Origin: Hermatobates lingyangjiaoensis
Lineage: Eukaryota; Arthropoda; Insecta; Hemiptera; Hermatobatidae
Length of the DNA: 64,000 nt
Direction: 5' to 3'
Assembly: GCA_026182355.1 (NCBI GenBank)
Contig: JAPFBL010000255.1
Location: 558,001 to 622,000, forward strand
The first letter of the stretch is position 1; each line of letters starts with the position of its first letter. Position numbers and translations under genes: made by a program. Below, piece after piece: positions 54,340-64,000 of the stretch. The notes beneath the pieces were generated by a model. That model searched no databases. It was not told where the DNA came from and saw nothing but the letters and a program-made list of their open reading frames with translations.

Positions 54340-56200
54340 AATGCAGGGATAAAGAACTGAGAGATTATATTAGAGAAAATCAAACGTTTGTAGATAGATA
54401 GATCTTAAAAGAGGGGGAGGACAGGGTTTCATTGAAAACTAGAAGAAATCAAAATTCTTGAAAACAGATAAGAAAACATCGATACAAGTGAAGATAGTAA
54501 AATTTACTTCAGGACAACAAGATAGACGTTGTATGTGAAGAATAGAAACTAATCTCTGTACAAACAATAGGAATATTATGGTACAATTTCTGTAAGCTTC
54601 ATATCGTCTATTAAAAGAATAATGCAAAAAAATTCAAAAGAAATTTAAGATAATAGATATATACTTTTAGCCAAGAATCTGTTACCTGAAAAAATGAGAA
54701 ATTATACAAAAGTTATTACCTGTGACGGAAGAAGAAGTGTTAAAGGGGACCATTCAATCAACAGAGTAGTATCTTTGTTATAAATGAAAATGAATGGAAA
54801 AAACAAGTACAACTGAAAAAAGAGGTGAATCATTAAAGCAACCCATGAACCAAGAACAAACAGTGAGGTAATATACAAAGAAATAGTGAACACCTGATCG
54901 ACAGCGAAAATAAAATCCCATTTCAAAAAAGAAATAAGAATAGATCAATATTCAATGAGAAAAACCCTGCAAACTCAGGTGAGAAAGCTGTAGAACAGAA
55001 TGAGACAACAATAAGCATCAGAGACGAAACGATAAAAAATGAGGCATAGCAATTAAGGGAAAGTCAAGGAAGTATAAAGAACAAATTACACTTATAATTG
55101 TATAACTGTAAGGAATCAAGAAAAACTAATAGAGATGCAAGGAAGAGTAACTGAAGACAGTAAAATGGAACATAATAGAACTAGTAGAAGTACAATAGAA
55201 ATGAAATTTATATCACTGCAGAATGTATTAAACAGGAGAGGAACATACGAAATATTGGATTGTATAGCATGCTCCTCTTGAATTGTATCCCTAATAGGGA
55301 TTTTCATTGAAATCAAGAGGTGTTGACAATGCAAAATTATTCAAGATTATGTTCACAAAGTAAGCAGTAATGATCACGCAAAGAAATTCCAATAACTGAA
55401 ACAAGTTTAAAAAATGAATGGTAGAAATGAAATAATATTAATTCAAACTTAAAGTGCAAAAGTAAAAAATTAAGTGAAAACGAGTTATAAGTCCCCACGG
55501 ATTTTGGAAAAGAAGTGAAAGCAGATGCAGACTTGTAGAATTTGCAACACACCACTAATTAGCCATTATTAACAACTCAATAAAGGTACAAAGAACAAAT
55601 AGTTTTGGAGAAGCTCTGATGAATCGGCATGAAATGAAACTGATGTTGTTCGGACAAATAAAACACACACACATACACATATAATACTCACACACGCGAA
55701 GGATGTAATAAAAGAATGATGGATAGCTATTAGGAATAGGGACGTAATAGTATATTAATATAAAGAAAGAATGATTAATTATTTGCGTACGTGGATGAAG
55801 AATTGTGTGAGGTAAAGGAGAATGACTCAAAGAAGAATACGAACAAATATGAGAAACATTTATAATGATATTCAAAACAAGCCCGAAAATTGGATGGCAT
55901 ACAGAAGATGTACAAGCTTAAAATTTGAAAAAAATTATTAATAAATGAAGAGATCGAAGTATAAGGAGAAAGAACTGTTGGTACCCTTCAACACTTGTAC
56001 TCGTGTAATACATGTCTAATGAAAAATTCAACACCAAATCATATATTGAATCAGAGAGTTCATTCTATTATTATTATGGAGAGGAAGAAACACAAAATGC
56101 AAGTAATGGCATCACGACAGCAGTCTGTCGATGTTTTATTTTCCTGGGGTTATGAAAATGAGTACAATGCAGTTTTGTTTAATCTTGGTACAGCTTTCTA
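54340..56200 (+). other. Purine-skewed stretch, possibly decayed coding DNA
   Basis: For nearly 1.9 kb the plus strand is unusually rich in A and G (runs of GAA, AAG and AGA) and poor in C and T, so the minus-strand frames look like hydrophobic Ser/Phe/Leu proteins. Such skew is typical of one coding strand of a transposon or of lysine/glutamate-rich protein DNA, but all plus frames have stops and no motif is convincing. Not called as a gene. Confidence 0.3.
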
Positions 56201-56254
56201 GCTAGTAGTGCTGTATTAGGGTCTTAATAATAATTAATATATTAACACAATGCT

Positions 56255-56570
56255 AAAAAAAGATTTCACATAAACACGTGAAACAACAATCAATGATCAA
56301 ACCACAATATGAAAATGGGAAAACAAGACTAAGATCTTTCAACCGTAACAAGCGGTCTTCGTCAGAGTCAAAAACCCAGCAACAACTTTCTGGACATTAG
56401 TCTTTTCCTGTGCTTTCACCCTTTTAAAGTACCACTATTCCCTCCCACTCTTCTCAACCCCTTACCAGATGTTTTCTGCATCTAGTGTTTCAGTTGGGTT
56501 TTTGAGTCTGACGAAAACCGCTTGTTACGGTTGAAAGATCTTAGTCTTGTTTTCTCATTTTCATATTGTA
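56255..56570. mobile_element. Family A foldback MITE, copy 5, longest
   Basis: Full left arm from AAAAAAAGATTTCACATAAAC through GATCAAACCACAATATG and CCGTAACAAGCGGTCTTCGT to CAGAGTC. The loop is about 110 bp (CTTTCTGGACATTAG and onward). The right arm starts GAGTCTGACGAAAACCGCTT and is cut off at TTTTCATATTG. Confidence 0.9.
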
Positions 56571-57055
56571 CAATGCTAGGAGTGAAGCAATAATAATACT
56601 TCAACAGCATGGATTGTTCGATAAACACATTGAATGAAATCCAAATAAAAGAAAGTATAGGAGCAATGTTGGCCAGTGCTGCAACATTTCTGTGTCCTGA
56701 TAAATGTGTAAAACTTTTTGAGTGAATTAAATGGAAGATTATTTTAAATGGAATAGCACAAATGAATAAAACTCTACCAGTGGTCTCCTTTCAGAAATTC
56801 TCTTTAACTATAATCAGATAATAAGTGCCCTCATTTCTTCAATTGATAAATCTAATTGCCAAGAACTTTTAACGGTCACATCTTATCTTTTTAACATCTG
56901 GAAAGATACTGAAGTGGAAACGAATTGAATAAATTATTCTATTGAGATATTAATTTTTGATTGCTGCACGGTGTATTTATATTGTTATATCGAACTATTA
57001 TAATTTATAAGGGCTAAGGGAGTGTCGCAATTTCCCATCCCTCAAGTCCATTGTC

Positions 57056-57596
57056 CAGTGGTTCTCAAAGTTGTCCCCATGCAACCCTAAGAGGGGGAGG
57101 GGGGTTTACGACAATACATGGTAGGTCCATGACATGCGGTTAGTGCTCCATGTTAAATTTATATGCATATATCAGAATAGCATAACTAAAAATATATTAA
57201 AAGCATAGCGAGTTGACCTTTAGAATATTCAAATATAATAATTAAAACATTAGAGCCACTATTCTCAACAGTTTGGTCTAGTTTTACAATGATTTGAAAT
57301 CTCCAATTACAATTTTTATTTATGATATATTCAGAACTGAATGTTTTACAATTTATTTCAGCACACTTTTTAAAATGTTATTTAGGAAATATTTTATTGT
57401 TTTAAAAAGATTTTGTATTTTGAGATCATATTGTAAATGCAATGATTATTTCATAGTTGCACTTTTAATTTACGTAAAAACAAGTAGTTGTTTGAAAATT
57501 AAAGTCTTTTAGTATTCGATAGTGAGGGGGGGGGGGGTATAGAGATGGTAAAGTAGCTCTCAAGGAGTCTACAAGTAAAGGTTGAGAGAACCTGTG
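57056..57596. mobile_element. Possible hAT-type element, ends only
   Basis: The left end CAGTGGTTCTCAAAGTTG and the right end, in reverse complement CACAGGTTCTCTCAACC, resemble hAT termini of the CAGTGGTTCTCAA type. The 8-bp flanks (CCATTGTC and CTCCAGTC) do not match well. It contains a run of 12 G at 57526-57537 near the right end. No transposase inside. Confidence 0.45.
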
Positions 57597-58199
57597 CTCC
57601 AGTCTAATAATAGAAGATAAATGTATAAAGAACATAAACAGTAGCCGGTTTTGAATTGAAACCGTGATCTCTTTCAAATATGTTAGCTCAAAAGTAAATT
57701 AAACTAGGATATTTTCTACCAAGATTGACCTCCGAATAAAACAAAAAGTTAAATAAAAAAGAAATGAATGTGCGCTGATCTGTAATATCAAGTTTACTCT
57801 ACAGATTAATCCTGTAAACGTATATCCTTATTCCATAGTAACTCCGCATGCAAAAAACTTTGTCTTGCGGAAGGTGCATCTCCTAGATTTAGAGTACTTT
57901 CCTAATTGATATTTCCTAATTGTCCTTTTTAAAAATTAATGATTTACAAGAGTTGTATAAAAAATTTAATTTTTAGCCATAAATTTTTATTTTTTGGTAG
58001 AAAAAAGCTGTAATATCAGCCAGTAGTAGTAAAATAAAGGGAATAGTTCCAGGAAGAGGGAAATTTATAACAGTGGTATTATATCATCATGAATCTTAAG
58101 TCTTCATTGCTTAGTGCTAAAAATTTCAACATCTTTAAGAAATGGTTCCTTCAAATTTGTATTTTATTATTAAGCGAATTGTACGATAATGAAAGAAAA

Positions 58200-58560
58200 A
58201 AAAATTACCTGACCGGAATGAATTGAATTCCTTGGAATAAATGAGACAGAATGGCAGTTGCGGCTGGTCGTGTGATTTGTTTTGTTTGTTGTGTGAACAA
58301 ATAGAATGGAACACTAATGGTGAAGCGGGAGAGTGGACAAAAGGAGATAACGAATGTAAAGAGGCCGCGGGTCGTGACTGTCGACGGAACATGTTTATTT
58401 CCATCCCACACGGTTCAAGCCAGACTTGGGGGAGGCCCTTCATAAGCAGGTTTGTCCTCGTCCCTCCGGTCCGTCGAGAATTTTCTGTCATGCCATATCA
58501 AGAAGTACAGTCAAATTCTCAAACAGCCTAAAGCGTCCGAGTTTCTTCTAACTGTACATC
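58200..58560. other. CpG-containing GC-rich island, open on both strands
   Basis: About 350 bp of markedly higher G+C with CpGs (GAGGCCGCGGGTCGTGACTG, GTCCCTCCGGTCCGTCGAG). The plus strand is open for 96 codons and the minus for 118, which alone says little at this composition. Cys-rich plus-strand reading and absence of known motifs leave it undecided between exon, first exon/promoter and repeat. Confidence 0.3.
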
Positions 58561-60224
58561 TACTTCTGCGCGAGATAACAGTCAACATTTATCTGTATGC
58601 TTAGAATAACTTTACTCTACCTGAACATTCTTTATGGAGCTTGGCATCAAAACTTAACATACTTTCAGTACCACATCAGTTATATTTAAAATATTATATT
58701 ATAAATTAGAAATTTTACTTTTTTTTGTATATAAACAATATAATCTAATCGATTGGTTGATTAACACAAATTTCCTAACAGAAGCTTGATGGACAACTCT
58801 TTCCACAAGCTAAAAGAAATTTAGAAGTGAATAAAGGCTATGAGAGTGAATGCCAAACATTTTCTAAGTTCGCAAATAGTGTAATTGCTTTTTAGAATAG
58901 CTTTTTGGGTTACATTATGACAACTTTATTACTGTTTATATTACTTCATATTTAACCAATTCATGTAATGGTAAAACTGCTTCTATATATATAAACATGT
59001 AAATATTAATCATTATTTATTTTTATAAATTTTGTAAATCAGATAAATTAAAAAATCTACGGATAAACATTAATATGGGTTAAATTATTATAATGTAACA
59101 TTATCTTTGTGTTTTTCTAATAGAATACAACAAATTAATTATCAAGTAATTGAGAAAAAAAATTGGTTGGAATAGTTTTGGTTTGAGGATTGTTGAAAAG
59201 ATAGGAACTTTTTGATTGAAACTGTTTTGTTTACAAATTAGTAACTATTTGAAGCAATCCCAGACATGTTTGTCGGATGGGTAAATCTGCATCTATCAAA
59301 TCTATTAATAAACGTGATAAAAGTTTTGCAAATTGATTAATGACTGAAAGAAAATGCTTTTGTTTTTCACCCTAGAGTTAGCTATTTGATGTGTCATTTT
59401 TTTCCATGAGCCTTCTTATCAGCATGTAGATAAATTCTTTATATATTACTATCAGACAGTCTTGGATCTCTTATCAAGCAATAAAGATTATATTACGATG
59501 TTTCCTTAATAAACAAATCTTTCAGTAATAAAGAAAAATGCTTGAATAAATCTTCATCTAACAGATGAAACATTATGGGACAAATAAATTTAGTACTGTT
59601 GAGTTCCAATGAACTTTAGCCCTTCACTTCAGTCTCACTTTTGCATCCATTTATCAACAAACTTGACTAACGTTTGCCCTTACTAAATAAAGAACTGCAG
59701 TTAAGAACAAAATCAGGCTTAAAAACTCCTAACAATTAAACAACTTTGTCATTTACCTACATGTCTTTCATACTGAAAGTTTTATTGCTTTAGCATTTAT
59801 ATCATAAATTTACTTCAACTTTACACTTAATCATTTTCTAAATTAGAGAAGTTATTCTATCTGATAATATACATTAAGTATATTCAATTTCATTATCCAC
59901 TTATGAAATCATACTAATTATATATACTTCTTTTGGCTAGTATATAATGGAGTATTTTTCCTTTTTTGTTTTCAAGTAGTCTTTAGTGATATGTACATTG
60001 TTTGTAGTACTTTTCGAGCCATTGCAAGGAGTATGCTCTAGTCTGAATAAGTATATAAGTCAGGTGTGAATAAACGTTTTGGTATATGAGGCCACTTTTT
60101 GACTTTTTAGTGGTTGTAGCCGATGTATGAGAATTAATACAAAAACAATCTTTATGTTATTATATGAATACATTACAATTTATTATGAACTATTAACTAC
60201 ATTTGTTTTACGATCTTTTAACTG
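58561..60224. other. AT-rich intergenic, no feature seen
   Basis: No supported gene or repeat family member. Confidence 0.4.
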
Positions 60225-60365
60225 TGGTAGAAAATAAAAAAAAAGGTAAACTATACCTACATAAGGTATTGTTTACCTTATGTAGGTAAACTATAGTAAT
60301 AATGAAACAATTTTTTTTTTAAATTTTGACGAATTTACATGTTTTGAGGTCCCCTCAATCAATTT
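60225..60365 (+). mobile_element. Family B element, 5' end with a palindrome
   Basis: A palindromic stretch GGTAAACTATACCTACATAA and its inverse CTTATGTAGGTAAACTATAG precede AATTTTGACGAATTTACATG and TTTTGAGGTCCCC. The beginning is duplicated in inverted orientation compared with other copies. Confidence 0.6.
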
Positions 60366-62117
60366 TGGTGTTACCAGTATTGGTCACACCGTTTATTTAA
60401 ACAAACAGTATTTTACATTCAAATATAACGCTTTTTTAGTGTAAATCACCCTCATAGTTTTTGAGAAATATTTCCGTATAAAAAATTCACTTTATTTTTC
60501 ATAAGGTATTTTTAGATGAAATTTTCTCCTCCGGAAATGAAATTTAATGAAGTTTTAATTTTGCAGGTATTAATAAAGTAATATTACCAATAATTCGAGA
60601 AATGTTAGTTTTTTCTGATATAAGAAAAATTAGTTTTGAAGGCATGTAAGAATATTGACTTTTGACCAAATTTGAAAGTATGTTAATAGGAGATAATAAT
60701 GAAATTGACTCCTATAGGAAGATGAACTCGATAGTTTTTTGGCGAATGTACTCGCACAAATAACGTATTACTTGATTAGGAAAGTCAACAGTTTATACAT
60801 GCGTTGCAAGGTCTCTTAGAGCCCATCTGTTACTAACGGTTAAAAGCACTAGAAATCCTCTAAATAGTTAGACCAGTTTTGAAATTTAAATGTTTATGTC
60901 ATATTGCTTTCAAATAGTTTGAAATATTTTCAAAGTTTTTCATTTCAAAATAACTCGTTAAAGCACTTCAAGATTTCCTAATTAATGCAATTATTTTAAA
61001 CTTTATTGCATATTTTTTATTGAATATTTTCGAAGTTTATGTAAACGAATCCATCGAGTAGGATAGATAGGAATTATTCTAAGCTGAGTTTAGCTATTTT
61101 GCTGTGGAAAAGTTAAGTACTTTTAAAAATTCTTGATATTTTTTCATTACATATTAATTTGTTTGTAGATGAGATGTGCACAATGTTAATATAATAGTAT
61201 CAGTAGTTTAACAAGAATTAAATACAAATGCTGCTGACTTCATCAAAATGAACTCAGAGGATCTCAAAATGAAAAAATCTATTTATATGTTGATATCGAT
61301 TTTTTGCATGATTAAGATTGGAGAAGTAATAGCAAGAATAGAAATGAATAATTACGTTCAAAAGGAATATGAACAAAACTGACGAACATTGTATGAAGTT
61401 TTGTAGCTTATAAAAAAATCATAAATATATTTTAAATATAAATTATTTTTCTTTTTTATTAAGGTTTGACGCAAGACTAAACCTTGATAAAAAAAAAATA
61501 GTGTGAATATATGTGGTCAAGATAAGAAAACATAGTATTTGAAATATATAAATATTGCGTCAGTAAATATGACTTTATATTGAAAGATTAGTGCAAATCA
61601 GATATTTAAATGTTTGCTGAAAGAGCTATCTTTAATGGAATAAGGTAAGTGAAGTATTTAATAAGTTAAAAGGTTTGAAACATGTTGCAGGCACGCTTAT
61701 GCGATGTGGTATGTTGACTGAGGGGTATTTGTATTAGAAGAGATTATGCTCCTTAAACAATCCCGTAAAAAACTCGACTTCCTTCTTTTCCAAACATCAT
61801 CAAAACGAGTCAAAACATGTCTGCTTTGTTTAAAATTCATCTTACTAAAAGCTTGGTAAGAATTTTTTCCTTCATATCACCTGTTCATCACTGAATAGAA
61901 TATCTGTTTGGGTATAACTAGGAACATATTCTTTGCTCTGTTTATATTTTATTTATGATATTATGGTCGCTAAATTTTATTTAATCTCAACGTCTGAATG
62001 ATTGCACTTCTTACCATAGATTGAGACTTTTTGGGTTTATATTGTGTCTGGAATCACGAAACTTTCATAAACTTATTCATCTTATCATATGAAATATGTA
62101 TATGTGCATGTATGTAT

Positions 62118-62224
62118 GATCAAACCACAATATGAAATGGGGAGAAAAGACTAAGATCTTTCAACTGAGTTGGGGTTTTGACTCTGACGAAGACCGCTTG
62201 TGACATTTGAAATATTTTAGTCTT
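62118..62224. mobile_element. Family A foldback MITE, copy 6, truncated at the right
   Basis: Left arm GATCAAACCACAATATGAAA to AAGATCTTTCAACTGAG. The right arm begins ACTCTGACGAAGACCGCTTG and stops in TTTTAGTCTTTTTTT. A family B element begins within a few bases (62230). Confidence 0.85.
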
Positions 62225-62229
62225 TTTTT

Positions 62230-62475
62230 TTACTTTACTATAAGTAAAGTATATTGATCATGAAAAAATTTGATCACGAGATTTTGACGGAATTATATGT
62301 TTTGAGGTCCCAAAAGTCGTTTTATGAACTTTTTTCGATGATGTCTGGGTGTGTGTGGGTAGTTGGGTGGGTGAGTGTGTTAGTTTTGCTTGTTACCACG
62401 CTACGGTCCAGAAACTTTGATGGATCAAGTTGATATTTATGGGCCCCATGGTGTAGATGATCCCTATTGTTTTAT
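62230..62475 (+). mobile_element. Family B element, 5' half, abutting a family A copy
   Basis: TACTTTACTATAAGTAAAGT, TTTTGACGGAATTATATG, TTTTGAGGTCCC, then a TG/TGGG tract (62345-62385) and TGCTTGTTACCACGCTACGG. Very close to the copies at 30.57 and 63.46 kb. Confidence 0.85.
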
Positions 62476-63462
62476 ACATAACATTACATAACATTTATAC
62501 AAAAAGAAATACATGCTTGCACTAAACTTATGCTACACTTTTTACTTTAGTTGATTTCTTACTTTATTGCACTGAACTTGCATCAGTGCAAGAAAGAAAA
62601 CCGTATAAATATCATTTGCTTTTGATGAAAACAGCAGAAGATTGTTTAATACAATTTCTGATTGAAATACTGTGAACATTTATTTGCTCTCCTAATAAAT
62701 TAAGACGCAATTATTAAGATATAGTGGGGGTAGTTTTCTCAGTAGAATGAATGTAAGCGAACTTTTGGACCCTATAGTTAGATGCATGTCTTAACACGTC
62801 AGTGGCCTTCGCGCTTCGCCTGACAGAACAGAGCAAAATTACGTCTCATCATGCTAAGGTATGCCTATTTGTTCATAGAATATATCCTATGATATTATTT
62901 TTCATCATTTTATTTATACATACCTCCACATCATTGAAAATAATATTTTATGCATTATACCTGTATTAAAAGTTAAATGGAGGTTACTTTACTTATTTTT
63001 GATCCACTAATATAAAACAAAAAAGTATTGGTTCATGTAAATTTTAGTGTAGAAATATTTATAAAGTTAATTTAAAATAATTTGTTTGAAATAATTAAAT
63101 AAAATTGTTTACAATGAAATTAACAATGCATAATGTAATTTTTTGGTCCAGTTGTTTTATATTATTTTACTAAGCAATGGTATGAGCTACTTTATCCCCT
63201 CGACACATTCTATGTTACTTCTCAACTACTCACTAATTAGAGTTTCACTTCTATTAATTATGATTAGTAAATATGTTTCTTACTTATTTAGAGTGTAGAT
63301 CTACAGGACTGTAGACTGTGGACTGTAGTGTGTACACAAGCATTTCGATACAATAATACATTGGTCCCATGTACAATATTAGACTTAGAGAATCTGATAA
63401 TGTATATCCCCTTAAAAAAACTAGATTTGAAAATTTTAACCCGGAATACAACTTTTTGCTTT

Positions 63463-63735
63463 CCTATAAGTAAAGTATAGTGATCGTGGAAAAAATTTGA
63501 TCTCGAGATTTTGACTAAATTATATATTTTGAGGTCCTAAAAGTCGTTTTATGAAGTTTTTTCGATGATGTCTGTGTGTGTATATGGGTGGGTAGGTGGG
63601 TGAGTGTGTTAGCATTGCTTGTTACCACGCTACGGTCCAGAATCTTTGATGGATCAAGTTGATATTTTACACAAAAATGTAAAATTCATGATCCCTGTTG
63701 TTTGGGAAGAATTATGCATGACGGGAAAGTCATGC
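63463..63735 (+). mobile_element. Family B element, 5' half, followed by a (TCC)n tract
   Basis: TATAAGTAAAGTATAGTGAT, TTTTGACTAAATTATATA, TTTTGAGGTCC, a TG/TGGG tract (about 63570-63612), TGCTTGTTACCACGCTACGG, then GTTTGGGAAGAATTATGCAT. It runs into a pyrimidine-rich microsatellite. Confidence 0.85.
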
Positions 63736-63737
63736 AT

Positions 63738-63916
63738 GATTCCTTCTCCTCCTCCTCCCCCACCCTCATCCACCCCTCCTCCTCCCCCTCCCCTCATCCA
63801 CCCCTCCTCCTCCCCTCCTCCCCCTCCCCTCCTCCCCCTCCTTCCCTCCCCCTCCTCACTCCTCCCCCTCCTCCTCCTCCCCCTCCTCCTCCTCCCCCTC
63901 CCCCTCCCCTCCCCCA
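63738..63916 (+). repeat. (CTC)n/(CCCCTC)n low-complexity tract
   Basis: Almost pure C/T array of CTC and CCCCTC units over about 180 bp. The Pro/Ser/Leu-rich and Gly/Arg-rich frames across it are artefacts of composition. Confidence 0.95.
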
Positions 63917-64000
63917 ACTGGACAAATATCCAGTTTTTTTACTATTCTAGTCTAATAGTTCTTATTTATTATTTTTAAAATTTAGAAAAAATATTTTTGA

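Noticed and set aside
54439..55875. Series of Ser/Phe/Leu-rich minus-strand frames of 60-106 codons
   Set aside because: They come from the purine skew of the plus strand, lack motifs, and overlap no splice signals.
63619..63978. Proline-rich and glycine/arginine-rich frames
   Set aside because: They translate the (CTC)n tract and part of a family B element, with no independent evidence of coding.

Overview
The window is nuclear DNA from an animal, most likely an arthropod and perhaps an insect. It is roughly 70% A+T and has short exons in long AT-rich introns, canonical GT-AG splice signals, several transposon families and microsatellites. Nothing bacterial, phage or CRISPR-like is present. 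The species cannot be told from the sequence.

One protein-coding gene is secure. On the minus strand, six exons between 7627 and 708 join in phase to give a 395-residue membrane-anchored alpha/beta hydrolase of the epoxide hydrolase 4 (EPHX4) type. The fold, the HGFP oxyanion motif, the acid Asp and the catalytic His are recognisable. The residue that should be the nucleophilic Asp is Gly (GHGLGA in place of GHDWGG), so this copy may not be an active epoxide hydrolase. Its first intron (about 3 kb) holds an antisense, decayed hAT-type transposase.

From about 7.8 to 64 kb I see no confident host gene. There is a (CA)n array at 14.25 kb and a weak coding-like block at 14.7-15.4 kb. A twenty-copy 57-bp minisatellite lies at 16.75-17.91 kb; its unit is open in one minus-strand frame and carries a tRNA-type A box. 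Decayed transposase or integrase genes include a Tc1/mariner-like remnant (36.4-36.9 kb) and a Ty3/gypsy-like integrase (39.5-40.3 kb).

Non-autonomous elements make up much of the rest. Family A is a six-copy long-TIR foldback family. Family B is an element with ACTTTACTATAAGTAA ends and an internal TG microsatellite at a fixed place. There is a tRNA-headed SINE family, a hAT-type MITE with an 8-bp target duplication, and several single foldback elements.

A few GC-richer islands (32.2, 37.5, 39.0, 46.1 and 58.3 kb) may be exons or regulatory DNA of genes not otherwise visible. A strongly purine-skewed stretch at 54.3-56.2 kb is unexplained. No new multi-gene system was found. The best leads are the altered hydrolase active site, the minisatellite that may derive from a SINE head, and families A and B.
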